64,000 bases of DNA from Pseudomonas putida (GCA_041071465.1 CP163498.1:372001-436000); one strand, 5' to 3'; shown: positions 42,183 to 51,724, counted from the stretch's first letter. Notes: generated by a model not told the origin, from the sequence alone. Made by a program: numbers and translations.

Positions 42183-42580
42183 CTGTGTTACCTCGGTGTA
42201 ATAGTTGTTTTTGTATGGAACCGTTTGTAACTGTACCAGAGCGACAAAAGCCATTCGACGTTGGTAGTAATTTGGTACGCCCGTTCCGGCAGAGCGCTCT
42301 GGCGCGGGCATTACAGCCCAGGCAGAGAGGAAAAGAGGGGCTTTGCCACAGGATTGTTACAGATTCTGTCAAAACACTTTATCAAAAGACCCACTGTTTC
42401 AGCTTTGGCCACAGCCATAAAATTCACCTCGCCAGCAACGGCAAGGCGATTAACAACTGGTAACAGCCCCCACGAAGGCAAGCGTTGATCTCCATCTCAT
42501 CCCGATAGTTAAAACTAGCAGTACTCGCGGCGCCATAAGCGCCGCGTGCCCCCTCACGACCTTAGACAGGTAAATAGAAA
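42183..42580. promoter_or_regulatory. acsA upstream region: Crc/Hfq-type motif and a 12-base palindrome
   Basis: This 398-base divergent gap separates acsA and the DUF2790 gene. On the acsA message strand AAAAACAA lies at 42212-42205. A perfect palindrome CAGAGCGCTCTG spans 42290-42301. No gene is supported here. The regulator of the palindrome is unknown. Confidence 0.45.
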
Positions 42581-42835
42581 ATGAAAGCTTTACTGGTATT
42601 GGTACTTGGCAGTCTTTGCGGCGCGGCGATGGCCGGCGAAGCTAAAGATGCCGAGCAGATTCCGGTTGAACAGTACAGTTACTCGCAACACCTGGACATT
42701 GCCCGTGTCATCTCCATGAGCGAAGTGCCCAATGTGTGCGAAGTCGTGCCAGCCCGTATGACCTACGAGGACTCCAAGGGCCAGAAGCACATTCTCGAAT
42801 ACCGCGTGATGGGGAACGGCTGCTCTAACGGCTGA
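42581..42835 (+). CDS. Small secreted DUF2790-family protein
   Basis: An 84-residue protein with a signal peptide (MKALLVLVLGSLCGAAMAGE, cleavage likely after AMA). The mature part has two Cys (NVCEVVPARMTYEDSKGQKH and VMGNGCSNG) that may form a disulfide. The ILEYRVMGNGC ending is typical of DUF2790, a family of small periplasmic proteins numerous in Pseudomonas with no known biochemical role. It is divergent from acsA and followed by a REP pair. The function is unknown. Confidence 0.8.
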   Translation: MKALLVLVLGSLCGAAMAGEAKDAEQIPVEQYSYSQHLDIARVISMSEVPNVCEVVPARMTYEDSKGQKHILEYRVMGNGCSNG

Positions 42836-42850
42836 TACCTTCCGAATCAG

Positions 42851-42971
42851 GGGCCCTGCGGGCCCCTTTCGCGGCACAAGGCCGCTCCCACAGGTATTGT
42901 GCTCTACCGAAGAGCAGCACATTACCTGTGGGAGCGGCCTTGTGTCGCGAAAGGACTGCGAAGCAGTCCCA
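42851..42971. repeat. Inverted REP pair (second family)
   Basis: 'acaaggccgctcccacaggt' and its mirror, each attached to a small hairpin (gggcccTGCGggcccc at left, ggactgcgaagcagtcc at right), lie between convergent DUF2790 and phhR. It may also act as a bidirectional terminator. Confidence 0.85.
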
Positions 42972-42988
42972 GGTTCTTTGGCCAATAA

Positions 42989-44548
42989 CTAATCCGTCGA
43001 CTTGTTAAGCGCGTAATCTCTCAACTTGTTGGCAATTGTCGTGTGCGAAACACCCAATCTTTTCCCTAACGCCCGACTACTCGAAAATTCCACCATCAAA
43101 CTTTCCAGTACCGCTTTCTCAAAGCGCCCGACAATCTGCGAAAGATCCCCTTCCAATGAAAACTCGCCCAACGGCTGCCGCACGCCATAATCCGGCAGGC
43201 GTATATGCTCGCTTTTGACCACGCCGCCTTCGCATAAAGAAACCGCTTGGAACAATACGTTTTCCAATTGCCTTACATTGCCCGGCCAATGGTATTGCCC
43301 AAGTTTTTCCATTGCCGCCGGCGCCAGGCGCGGCATGGCGCAGCCGATCTGTCGGCTGGCCTGATCGAGAAAGTGCTGCACCAGCCCCTCCAGCCCATCC
43401 ATGCATTCACGCAAAGGCGGAATGTGCAGCGACAATACGTTAAGGCGGTGATAAAGGTCCTGGCGAAACTCGCCACGGGCGCACAGTTCGGACAAATCCA
43501 CTTGGGTCGCGCAAATCACCCGCACATCCAGGTACACCTCTTCATCGCTACCGACCCGGCGAAAGCAGCCGTCCTGCAGAAAGCGCAGCAGCTTCACCTG
43601 CAAGCGCGGGCTCATCTCCCCTACCCCATCAAGGAACAGCGTGCCACCTGCGGTCAGCTCCAGCAGCCCAAGCTTGCCTTCGGCCCGCGCTCCTTCGAAT
43701 GCTCCAGGGCCGTAACCGAACAGCTCTGTCTCGGCCATCGACTCGGGCAACCCGGCGCAGTTGAGCGCCATCAGCGGCGACTGCCCACGCGGGCTGGCCA
43801 GATGGCAGGCGCGCGCCAGCAGCTCCTTGCCAGTACCGGTTTCGCCCTCGATCAGCAACGGCGCATCCAGCGGCGCCATGCGCCGCGCTTCACGCACCAC
43901 CGCAGCCATCACCCGTGAGCTCTGGAAGATGCTGTCGAAACCGCGTAGCTCCTGCTTGCGCACATTGTAGATACGCTCGCCGATGCGATCCGCCCGATGC
44001 AGGGTAAGTACCGCGCCAGCCAGCGCCTCGCTCTCGTCGTGCTCGGACTGCAGCGGTGCGATATCGGCCAGGAACACATCACCCTTGACCTTGATACGCA
44101 GGCCATTGATGCGTGACTTGTTGGCCCTTACCAGCTCCGGCAGGTCGAAGTCTTCTACATAGCGCGCCAGCGGCATGCCCGGCACTTCGTCTACCCGCAC
44201 CCCTAGCAACTGTGCGGCGGAACGGTTGGCGGCAACGATGCTGCCGCCCATGTCGATCGATAGCACCGGGAAATCCAGCGCCCCGAGCAGCGCATTCAGC
44301 TCCATGTGCCGGCGCTCACTGGGCATCAGGCCCACGCGCTTCACGCCAAATACCCCGGCTATGGCCTCGAACTTCGGTCGCAAGGCTTGGAACTGCAGAT
44401 TGATCAGGTTCGGGCAGTGCAGGTAGATGGCGTTGCCATGGTCACCGCCCACCTCGCCACGCAGTACGTTGATGCCGTACTCGACCAGCAGGTTGAGGAT
44501 GTCGCGCAGGATGCCAATGCGGTTCTGGCAATGCACTTTGATACGCAT
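42989..44548 (-). CDS. phhR: PhhR, TyrR-like regulator of aromatic amino acid catabolism
   Basis: PhhR senses phenylalanine/tyrosine and activates phhAB and related genes in P. putida. The 519-residue protein has an N-terminal ACT domain (MRIKVHCQNRIGILRDILNL), a PAS domain (about 80-190: LDFPVLSIDMGGSIVAANRS), an AAA+ domain with Walker A IEGETGTGKELLARACH and Walker B GGTLFLDGVGEMS, and a C-terminal TyrR-type helix-turn-helix (SSRALGKRLGVSHTTIANKL). The sigma-54 contact loop GAFTGA is replaced by GAFEGA, in line with TyrR-like action on sigma-70 promoters. It is divergent from phhA. Confidence 0.96.
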   Translation of the reverse strand: MRIKVHCQNRIGILRDILNLLVEYGINVLRGEVGGDHGNAIYLHCPNLINLQFQALRPKFEAIAGVFGVKRVGLMPSERRHMELNALLGALDFPVLSIDMGGSIVAANRSAAQLLGVRVDEVPGMPLARYVEDFDLPELVRANKSRINGLRIKVKGDVFLADIAPLQSEHDESEALAGAVLTLHRADRIGERIYNVRKQELRGFDSIFQSSRVMAAVVREARRMAPLDAPLLIEGETGTGKELLARACHLASPRGQSPLMALNCAGLPESMAETELFGYGPGAFEGARAEGKLGLLELTAGGTLFLDGVGEMSPRLQVKLLRFLQDGCFRRVGSDEEVYLDVRVICATQVDLSELCARGEFRQDLYHRLNVLSLHIPPLRECMDGLEGLVQHFLDQASRQIGCAMPRLAPAAMEKLGQYHWPGNVRQLENVLFQAVSLCEGGVVKSEHIRLPDYGVRQPLGEFSLEGDLSQIVGRFEKAVLESLMVEFSSSRALGKRLGVSHTTIANKLRDYALNKSTD

Positions 44549-44594
44549 GAGGGCTCTCGAAGCGCCAATGTTTTTCAACACCGCGCGGAAAAGT

Positions 44595-44684
44595 CGTAAA
44601 GATAAGCTGACAAAAACTGCGCAAACATCAGCCAGATGCCTCGGATTTTCCGACACCCGCGCAACTTTGTAAAATTATCGTTAC
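44595..44684. promoter_or_regulatory. Two TyrR/PhhR-type boxes in the phhR-phhA gap
   Basis: TGTAAA-N6-GTTACG at 44667-44684 and CGTAAA-N6-CTGACA at 44595-44612 resemble the TyrR box TGTAAA-N6-TTTACA; the first is the better match. They lie about 120 and 195 bases before the phhA start, in the 256-base divergent region. Confidence 0.6.
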
Positions 44685-44774
44685 GAAAAACCCGTTTGCG
44701 ACGCTTCGCGACAGCGGTCAGCCCCCGTGCAAAATCGCCGGTGAAGGGATATTTCTTGGGTATGTCCTGCACAT

Positions 44775-44782
44775 AACAAGAA
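44775..44782 (+). promoter_or_regulatory. AANAANAA Hfq/Crc-type motif in the phhA leader
   Basis: AACAAGAA, 22 bases before the phhA ATG and just upstream of the AGGAGA ribosome site. The position fits translational repression by Hfq with Crc. Confidence 0.55.
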
Positions 44783-44804
44783 AAGCCCTCACCAGGAGAG
44801 CCTC

Positions 44805-45593
44805 ATGAAACAGACGCAATACGTGGCACGCGAGCCCGATGCGCATGGTTTTATCGATTACCCGCAGCAAGAGCATGCGGTGTGGAACACCTTGATCACC
44901 CGCCAGCTGAAAGTGATCGAAGGCCGCGCATGCCAGGAATACCTGGACGGCATCGACCAGCTCAAGCTGCCCCATGACCGCATTCCGCAGTTGGGCGAGG
45001 TCAACAAGGTGCTGGGCGCCACCACCGGTTGGCAGGTTGCCCGGGTGCCGGCGCTGATCCCCTTCCAAACCTTCTTCGAGCTGCTGGCCAGCAAGCGCTT
45101 CCCGGTCGCCACGTTCATCCGCACCCCGGAAGAGCTGGACTACCTGCAAGAGCCCGATATCTTCCACGAGATCTTCGGCCACTGCCCGCTGCTGACCAAC
45201 CCCTGGTTCGCCGAATTCACTCACACCTACGGCAAGCTCGGCCTGGCTGCGACCAAGGAACAACGCGTGTACCTGGCGCGCCTGTACTGGATGACCATCG
45301 AGTTTGGCCTGATGGAAACCCCGCAGGGCCGCAAGATCTATGGCGGCGGCATCCTCTCGTCGCCTAAAGAGACCGTCTACAGTCTGTCTGGCGAGCCCGA
45401 GCACCAGGCCTTCGACCCGATCGAGGCCATGCGTACGCCGTACCGCATCGACATCCTGCAGCCGCTGTATTTCGTGCTGCCGAACATGAAGCGCCTGTTC
45501 GACCTTGCCCATGAAGACATCATGGGCATGGTCCACGAAGCCATGAAGCTGGGCCTGCACGCACCGAAATTTCCACCCAAGGTCGCTGCCTGA
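44805..45593 (+). CDS. phhA: Phenylalanine 4-hydroxylase
   Basis: PhhA hydroxylates phenylalanine to tyrosine using tetrahydropterin, O2 and Fe(II). The 262-residue bacterial-type enzyme consists of the catalytic domain only. Iron ligands are His121 and His126 in [12 protein letters not shown] and Glu166 in [29 protein letters not shown] is the conserved N-terminal catalytic segment. The ATG has an AGGAGA site. It is followed by phhB after 39 bases and is divergent from phhR. Confidence 0.97.
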   Translation: MKQTQYVAREPDAHGFIDYPQQEHAVWNTLITRQLKVIEGRACQEYLDGIDQLKLPHDRIPQLGEVNKVLGATTGWQVARVPALIPFQTFFELLASKRFPVATFIRTPEELDYLQEPDIFHEIFGHCPLLTNPWFAEFTHTYGKLGLAATKEQRVYLARLYWMTIEFGLMETPQGRKIYGGGILSSPKETVYSLSGEPEHQAFDPIEAMRTPYRIDILQPLYFVLPNMKRLFDLAHEDIMGMVHEAMKLGLHAPKFPPKVAA

Positions 45594-45632
45594 GCGACCT
45601 TGCCGATAACAACTCGAACCGGAAAACACCTC

Positions 45633-45988
45633 ATGAATGCCTTGAACCAAGCCCATTGCGAAGCCTGCCGCGCCGATGCGCCGAAAGTCACCGACGAAGA
45701 GCTGGCAGAGCTGATTCGCGAAATCCCGGACTGGAATATCGAAGTACGCGACGGCCATATGGAGCTGGAGCGCGTATTCCTGTTCAAGAACTTCAAGCAC
45801 GCCCTGGCATTCACCAATGCCGTGGCGAAATCGCCGAAGCCGAAGGCCACCACCCAGGGCTGCTGACCGAGTGGGGCAAGGTTACCGTGACCTGGTGGAG
45901 CCACTCGATCAAAGGCCTGCACCGCAACGACTTCATCATGTGTGCACGCACTGACAAGGTGGCGGAAACGGCTGAAGGCCGTAAGTAA
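45633..45988 (+). CDS. phhB: Pterin-4a-carbinolamine dehydratase PhhB (frameshifted in this sequence)
   Basis: PhhB recycles the hydroxylated pterin released by PhhA. It starts [20 protein letters not shown] and has [20 protein letters not shown]. After LAFTNAV the written frame goes to [13 protein letters not shown] and stops. One base added in the GTGG run (near 45824) restores [20 protein letters not shown], including the catalytic EGHHP motif, and continues through [20 protein letters not shown] to a stop at 45988. This gives 118 residues, the normal size. The broken frame would lack the active site, so a sequencing deletion is more likely than a natural mutant. Confidence 0.9.
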
Positions 45989-45998
45989 TCACTGACTG

Positions 45999-46022
45999 AA
46001 GGGGCCGAAAGGCCCCTTTTTT
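45999..46022 (+). terminator. Terminator of phhAB
   Basis: AAGGGGCC-GAAA-GGCCCCTT stem-loop with a following T run, about 10 bases past the phhB stop. Confidence 0.85.
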
Positions 46023-46176
46023 CATGAGAGAAATGTGCGCTGTTCGCCCGCAAAACCGACAAACGAACGGGAAAAAATCCAAACTGTCATCCAGACTTGT
46101 GTATCCTGCCCAGCTTTGCGAAGCTCCAAACGCGCCTGGCGCAGACTTTTCACTCACACTTGCGAGGAACGACGAG

Positions 46177-46305
46177 ATGCATGAGATCCCGAATCTTCCC
46201 TTCCCAAGCCTGAACCCAGAAGAGCCAACCGTGACCGTTCACGCCGAACCGGCAACTGCCGTCGAGCAGGATGGTGACGATCAATCCAGCGCTGACCAGG
46301 ACTAA
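46177..46305 (+). CDS. Possible 42-residue acidic protein
   Basis: A short frame with an excellent GAGGA ribosome site 8 bases before ATG. It encodes MHEIPNLPFPSLNPEEPTVT followed by an acidic end (EQDGDDQSSADQD). There is no signal peptide or known domain, and composition suggests disorder. It lies alone between the phhAB terminator and an MFS gene. The ribosome site is the main support; I do not recognise the family. Confidence 0.5.
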   Translation: MHEIPNLPFPSLNPEEPTVTVHAEPATAVEQDGDDQSSADQD

Positions 46306-46395
46306 CCGCGCATCCCCGACTGTGTGAAAACGGCTGACCTGCGGGCCACCCCCGTCATCACGTTTTCACACCGTCCTGAACACATGTAGGCCCCC

Positions 46396-47582
46396 ATGCC
46401 CGACTCACCGCGCCCCCTTGCGGTCACCCTGCAAGTCGTTTCCATCGTTCTCTTCACCTTCATCGGCTACGTGAACATCGGCATTCCACTGGCCGTGCTA
46501 CCTGGCTATGTGCATAACGACCTGGGCTTCAGCGCCGTGGTCGCTGGCCTGGTAATCAGCGTGCAATACCTGGCCACCCTGCTCAGCCGCCCTACCGCCA
46601 GCCGCATCATCGACAACCACGGCAGCAAGAAAGCCGTGATGTACGGCCTTGCCGGCTGCGGCCTCAGCGGGGTGTTCATGCTGGCGTGCGCCTTCCTCAC
46701 CCACCTGCCCTGGCTGAGCCTGGCTTGCCTGCTGGTCGGCCGCCTGGTACTGGGCAGCGCTGAAAGCTTGGTGGGGTCGGGTGCGATCGGCTGGGGTATC
46801 GGCCGGGTAGGCGCCGCCAACACAGCCAAGGTCATTTCCTGGAACGGCATCGCCAGCTATGGCGCACTGGCCATCGGCGCTCCACTGGGCGTGCTGATGG
46901 TCAAGGGGCTGGGGTTGTGGAGCATGGGTGTGAGCATCATCCTGCTGTGCATCATCGGCCTGCTGCTGGCCTGGCCCAAGCAGGCCGCCCCCATCGTCAG
47001 CGGCGTACGCCTGCCATTCCTGCGGGTGCTGGGCAAGGTGTTCCCGCATGGTTCGGGCCTGGCCCTGGGCTCGATCGGCTTCGGCACCATCGCCACCTTC
47101 ATCACCCTGTACTACGCCAGCCGAGGCTGGTCCGATGCGGCGTTGACCCTGAGCCTGTTCGGCGCCAGCTTCATCAGCGCGCGGCTGCTGTTCGGCAACC
47201 TGATAAACCGTATCGGCGGCTTCAGGGTGGCAATCGCCTGCCTGTCGGTGGAAACACTCGGGCTGCTGATGCTGTGGCTGGCCCCCAGTGCCGAAATGGC
47301 CTTGGCGGGTGCAGCACTGAGCGGGTTTGGTTTCTCGCTGGTGTTCCCGGCGCTGGGCGTGGAGGCAGTGAACCAGGTGTCGGCGGCCAACCGTGGGGCC
47401 GCGGTTGGGCGTATTCACTGTTCATCGATTTGTCGCTGGGGGTGACCGGACCACTGGTGGGCGCGGTGGCGGCGGGGTTCGGGTTTGCTTCGATGTTTCT
47501 GTTTGCGGCGACTGCCGCAGCTTGCGGGCTGGTGTTGAGCTTGTATCTGTACAGACAAGCGCGGCGGCATCGAGATCATTGA
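46396..47582 (+). CDS. MFS transporter (YhhS/YfcJ-like), frameshifted in this sequence
   Basis: A major facilitator protein with 12 expected membrane segments and a signature loop ([21 protein letters not shown]) after segment 2. The N-terminal [20 protein letters not shown] and [20 protein letters not shown] resemble the YhhS/YfcJ group of putative sugar/drug exporters. The first frame ends in [13 protein letters not shown], while the next frame continues [20 protein letters not shown] to a stop at 47582. Adding one G in the GGG run near 47405 gives a continuous 395-residue protein. The substrate is unknown. Confidence 0.8.
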
Positions 47583-47619
47583 AAGCAGGGGGCGCTTTGC
47601 GCCCCCGAGGCCCTGAAGG

Positions 47620-50600
47620 TTAACGCTGGGTGTACTGCAACACCACTTCCAGCGGGTGGCGCATCTTGCGTTCGGTCATGCGCTTGACCTGACTACGGCA
47701 CGAATAACCGGTCGCCAGCGGCTCTCCTTCCTTGTCCAGCTTGGTCGCCCAGCTCTGCTCGAAGATGGTCCGCGAGGTTTCCTGATTGCGCGCTTCGTGC
47801 CCATAAGTGCCGGACATGCCGCAGCACCCCGTGGCCTCGGTCACCAGCTTCAGCCCCAAACGGGCAAACACCTGCTCCCACTGCTTGGTACTGGCCGGCA
47901 CGTTGGTCTTCTCGGTGCAGTGTGCCATCAAGCGGAAGTTACCCGGTGCGGTCGGCGCCTGCTCAGGCAGCACATTCATCAGCCACTCCTGCGGCAACAG
48001 CACCTGCGGGCAACCTTCCAGGCCCGGCACCTTCTGGTACTCCTGGCGATACACCAGGGTCATCGCCGGGTCCAGGCCTACCAGCGGCACCCCGCATTCG
48101 GCCAGGGCCTTGAGCTGGGTGGCGTTGCGGATCGCCGCCTTGGCAAACGCACCCAGGAAGCCCTGCACGTGCAGCGGTTTGCCGTTGGCGCTGTAAGGCG
48201 CCAGGAACACCCGGTGGCCCAGGCGATGGGCCAGGTCGATGAAGGCCGACAGCAGCGGCGTTTCAAAGTAGCGAGTGAAGGCATCCTGCACCAGCACGAT
48301 GCTGCGCTCGCGCTGGGCCGGGGTCAGCTCGCGCAGTGTCGGCACCGTGGCCACGCCAACGCGGCAGCGGGTCAGGGTGGCCTGGAAGTTGAAGCGGCTG
48401 ATCAGCGGGCTGTCGACCATCCCCACCTTGTCGGCCAGCAGCTTGCTCACCCACTTCGAGCCCATCACGGCGTTGTACAGCCCCGGCGCATGGGCCAGGT
48501 ACGGGATGGTGAACTCCAGCGAGCCAATCAGGTAGTCACGCAGCGGGCGCTGGTAGCGACCGTGATACAGCTCGAGGAAGCGCGAGCGGAAGTCCGGCAC
48601 GTTGACCTTGATCGGGCACTGCCCGGCGCACGACTTGCACGCCAGGCAGCCGGCCATGGCGTCGTATACCTCATGGGAAAAGTCTTCCTGGCCCTGGCTG
48701 CGTGCGCGGTTATTGCGCAGGCGCGCCGGCAGGCCCTTGAGCCACGACACCTTGCTACGCGCCGCCGCCAGCACGTCGATGTTCGCCTCGCCCTGCAGGC
48801 GCAGCCACTCGCGCATCAGCGAGGCGCGGCCCTTGGGCGAATGCTGGCGTTCGCGGGTAGCTTTCCAGGATGGGCACATGGCGTCGTTGGGGTCGTAGTT
48901 GTAGCAGGCGCCGTTGCCGTTGCAGTGCACGGCACTGGGGAAGTCCTGCCACACGCGCTCGTCGATGGTACGGTCGAGGTCGCCGCGCAGGGTCACGCCA
49001 TCGACCGGAGTCAGGCCCTCTGAGCTGCCCAGTGGGGTGCAGATCTTGCCGGGATTGAGCTGGTTGTGCGGGTCGAACGCACCCTTCAGACGCTGCAGCG
49101 CCGGGTACAGCTCGCCGAAGTACTCCGGCACGTATTCCGAGCGCAGGCCCTTGCCGTGCTCGCCCCACAGCAGGCCGCCGTAGCTTTTGGTCAGAGCGGC
49201 AACGGCGTCGGAAATCGGCTTGACCAATGCGGCCTGCGCCGGGTCTTTCATGTCCAGTGCCGGGCGCACGTGCAGCACGCCGGCATCGACATGGCCGAAC
49301 ATGCCGTAGGCCAGGCCGTAGCCATCGAGCAGCGCGCGGAAATCGGCGATGTAGTCGGCCAACTGCTCCGGCGGTACGGCGGTGTCTTCAACGAACGGCT
49401 GCGGGCGTACCTCGCCTTCGACGTTGCCCAGCAGCCCTACCGAACGTTTACGCATGGTGTACACGCGAGTGACTGCCTCCGCCCCCTCGGCAAGGGTGTG
49501 GCCCAGGCGCTCGACGCTGGTATCGCTTTGCAGGTGCTGGATGAACGCCTGCACCTTGGCGTTGACCTCAGCCGGCTCGTCGCCACAGAACTCCACCAGG
49601 TTGATACCCAGGGTCGGGCGCTCGGGGTCGGCCGGGAAGTACTCGGCAACGCTGTGCCAGACGATGTCTTTCATCGCCAGCATCAGCACCTTGGAATCAA
49701 CCGTCTCGATCGACAGCGGCTTGTGCGCCATCAGCGCATTAGCGTCGCGCAGCGCGTCCATGAAGCTGGTGTAGCGTACGTTGACCAGCACCGCGTACTT
49801 GGGGATCGGCAATACGTTGAGCTTGGCTTCGACCACGTAGCCCAGCGAGCCCTCGGCGCCACACAACACGCTGTTGAGGTTGAAGCGCCCCTGCTCGTCG
49901 CGCAGGTGCGCGAGGTCGTAGCCGGTCAGGCAACGGTTGAGCTTGGGGAAGGTGGTTTCGATCAATTCGCCCTGGGTTTGCTGAATGTCCCGGGCCATGC
50001 GGTACACCTCGCCGACCCGGCCGGGCGCGGCACAGGCTTGCTCCAGCGCGGCATCGTCGATCGGCAGGCTGTGCAGGCGCTCACCACCGAGCAGCACGCT
50101 GTGCAGCTCCAGTACGTGATCGCGGGTTTTGCCGTAGGTGCAACTGCCCTGGCCACTGGCGTCGGTGTTGATCATGCCGCCAACCGTGGCGCGGTTGGAG
50201 GTGGACAGCTCAGGGGCGAAGAACAGCCCGTGCGGCTTGAGCGCAGCATTGAGCTGGTCCTTGACCGTACCGGCCTGCACCCGTACCCAACGCTCCTCGA
50301 CGTTGATTTCGAGGATCTTGTTCATGTGCCGCGACAAGTCGACGACGATACCGTCGGTCAGCGACTGCCCGTTGGTGCCAGTGCCACCGCCGCGCGGGGT
50401 CAGCTTGACCTGCTGGAAGCGCGGCTCGCCCATCAGCGTGGCGACCCGCGCCACATCGTCGGCATCCAGCGGAAACACCGCCGCTTGCGGCAAGCGCTGG
50501 TAGATCGAGTTGTCGGTGGCCAGCACGGTGCGGGTAGCGTAGTCAGCACTGATCTGGCCACGGAAGCCGCTGTTGCGCAGGGCTTCGAGGAATTCGGGGT

Positions 50601-50640
50601 AATTGGCGCTCGGTGCAACGGTCGACAGCTGGGCGATCAT
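47620..50640 (-). CDS. ydiJ: FAD/Fe-S D-2-hydroxyglutarate dehydrogenase (YdiJ type)
   Basis: A large flavo-iron-sulfur oxidoreductase. E. coli YdiJ of this architecture oxidises D-2-hydroxyglutarate to 2-oxoglutarate. The 1006-residue protein has an FAD-binding PCMH domain (KLTPRGGGTGTNGQSLTDGI near residue 80; ATVGGMINTDASGQGSCTYG), a FAD-linked oxidase C-terminal domain (GMFGHVDAGVLHVRPALD) and a 4Fe-4S segment CLACKSCAGQCPIKVNVPDF near residue 665. A CCG-type C-terminal domain follows (MAHCTEKTNVPAST, TGCCGMSGTYGHE). The ATG giving MIAQLSTVAP was chosen; the frame extends upstream only as noise. The divergent LysR gene is its likely regulator. Confidence 0.88.
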   Translation of the reverse strand: MIAQLSTVAPSANYPEFLEALRNSGFRGQISADYATRTVLATDNSIYQRLPQAAVFPLDADDVARVATLMGEPRFQQVKLTPRGGGTGTNGQSLTDGIVVDLSRHMNKILEINVEERWVRVQAGTVKDQLNAALKPHGLFFAPELSTSNRATVGGMINTDASGQGSCTYGKTRDHVLELHSVLLGGERLHSLPIDDAALEQACAAPGRVGEVYRMARDIQQTQGELIETTFPKLNRCLTGYDLAHLRDEQGRFNLNSVLCGAEGSLGYVVEAKLNVLPIPKYAVLVNVRYTSFMDALRDANALMAHKPLSIETVDSKVLMLAMKDIVWHSVAEYFPADPERPTLGINLVEFCGDEPAEVNAKVQAFIQHLQSDTSVERLGHTLAEGAEAVTRVYTMRKRSVGLLGNVEGEVRPQPFVEDTAVPPEQLADYIADFRALLDGYGLAYGMFGHVDAGVLHVRPALDMKDPAQAALVKPISDAVAALTKSYGGLLWGEHGKGLRSEYVPEYFGELYPALQRLKGAFDPHNQLNPGKICTPLGSSEGLTPVDGVTLRGDLDRTIDERVWQDFPSAVHCNGNGACYNYDPNDAMCPSWKATRERQHSPKGRASLMREWLRLQGEANIDVLAAARSKVSWLKGLPARLRNNRARSQGQEDFSHEVYDAMAGCLACKSCAGQCPIKVNVPDFRSRFLELYHGRYQRPLRDYLIGSLEFTIPYLAHAPGLYNAVMGSKWVSKLLADKVGMVDSPLISRFNFQATLTRCRVGVATVPTLRELTPAQRERSIVLVQDAFTRYFETPLLSAFIDLAHRLGHRVFLAPYSANGKPLHVQGFLGAFAKAAIRNATQLKALAECGVPLVGLDPAMTLVYRQEYQKVPGLEGCPQVLLPQEWLMNVLPEQAPTAPGNFRLMAHCTEKTNVPASTKQWEQVFARLGLKLVTEATGCCGMSGTYGHEARNQETSRTIFEQSWATKLDKEGEPLATGYSCRSQVKRMTERKMRHPLEVVLQYTQR

Positions 50641-50792
50641 CGAAGGATGGCCTCTTGATATTGGCTTATTCACGGGATTCCTGTCGCTCCGGCATGGGTT
50701 GATGCATGCAGGGATGACGTATAGGCCAATGTTCCTGTAGTTTCGCTTCAGGGGCAAATGGATAATCCTGCCGCTATCAATGACTTTTATGA

Positions 50793-51677
50793 ATGAATTA
50801 CCGCCACCTGACCCCATCCATGTCGTTGCTGCTGGCTTTCGAGGCCGCCGCCCGGCATGAAAGCTACACCCGCGCCGCTGCCGAACTGTCACTGACCCAG
50901 AGCGCGGTCAGCCGCCAGGTGCAGGCGCTGGAGCAGCAGCTGGGCCTGACCTTGTTCCGCCGTGAGGGGCGCCAAGTACAGCTGACCGATGTCGGCCGCC
51001 TGTACCAGCGTGAGCTCAGCGAGGCGCTGGGGCGCATCCGCAGCGCCACCCTGCAGGCGCTGGCCTACCAGTCGGGGGTGGGCACCTTGCGCCTGGCCAC
51101 CCTGCCTACCTTCGGTTCGAAATGGCTATTGCCGAGGCTGCATGCGTTCTACAGTGCCCATCCGGGCATGCTGGTACACATTCATTCACGCATCGAAGCC
51201 ATCAACTTCGACACCAGCGAAATCGACGCTGCCATCGGCGTGGCCAGCCACGACCTGCCGGGGCTGATCTGCCATCGCCTGCATGCCGAGGAACTGGTGG
51301 TGATCCTGCCGCCCGAGGCTGGCGCGGCCAGCCAGAACTGGAGCCCGACAAGGATCAGTGAAGAGGTGTTGTTGAATGTGGCCAACAACCCACACGCCTG
51401 GGGCGAGTGGTTTTCGCACCATGGCCTGCCGCACCGGTCGATGCGCCTGGGCCCGAGTTTCGAACTGACCTCGCACCTGATCCAGGCGGTGCGCGCCGGG
51501 ATTGGTATCGGGCTGGTGCCGCGCATTCTGGTGGAGGAAGAGTTGGCCAAAGGTGAGCTGTACAGCCCGGGGGTGGCGTTTGCCAGCCAGCGCAGTTATT
51601 ACCTGATCTACCCGCCCAGGAATGAGGCCTTGCCTTCGCTACGGGCATTCAGGAGCTGGTTGCTGGAGCAAATCTGA
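50793..51677 (+). CDS. LysR-family regulator (GcvA-like)
   Basis: A 294-residue LysR-type regulator. It has an N-terminal helix-turn-helix (LLLAFEAAARHESYTRAAAE, LTQSAVSRQVQALEQQLGLT, LFRREGRQVQLTDVG) and an effector domain starting LRLATLPTFGSKWLLPRLHA. It is divergent from the D-2-hydroxyglutarate dehydrogenase gene across about 150 bases, so it probably regulates that gene; the inducer could be the hydroxy acid. This is inferred only from position. A bidirectional terminator separates it from aroP. Confidence 0.88.
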   Translation: MNYRHLTPSMSLLLAFEAAARHESYTRAAAELSLTQSAVSRQVQALEQQLGLTLFRREGRQVQLTDVGRLYQRELSEALGRIRSATLQALAYQSGVGTLRLATLPTFGSKWLLPRLHAFYSAHPGMLVHIHSRIEAINFDTSEIDAAIGVASHDLPGLICHRLHAEELVVILPPEAGAASQNWSPTRISEEVLLNVANNPHAWGEWFSHHGLPHRSMRLGPSFELTSHLIQAVRAGIGIGLVPRILVEEELAKGELYSPGVAFASQRSYYLIYPPRNEALPSLRAFRSWLLEQI

Positions 51678-51690
51678 AGCACAGGCAACG

Positions 51691-51724
51691 AAAAACCCCA
51701 AGCCGGTCACCAGACTTGGGGTTT
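51691..51724. terminator. Bidirectional terminator between the LysR gene and aroP
   Basis: AAACCCCAAG / CTTGGGGTTT stem with A and T tracts on either side, between convergent genes. Confidence 0.85.

Noticed and set aside
44750..44780. Sigma-54-like TTGGGTATGTCCTGC before phhA
   Set aside because: GG and GC are 9 rather than 10 bases apart, and PhhR lacks GAFTGA.
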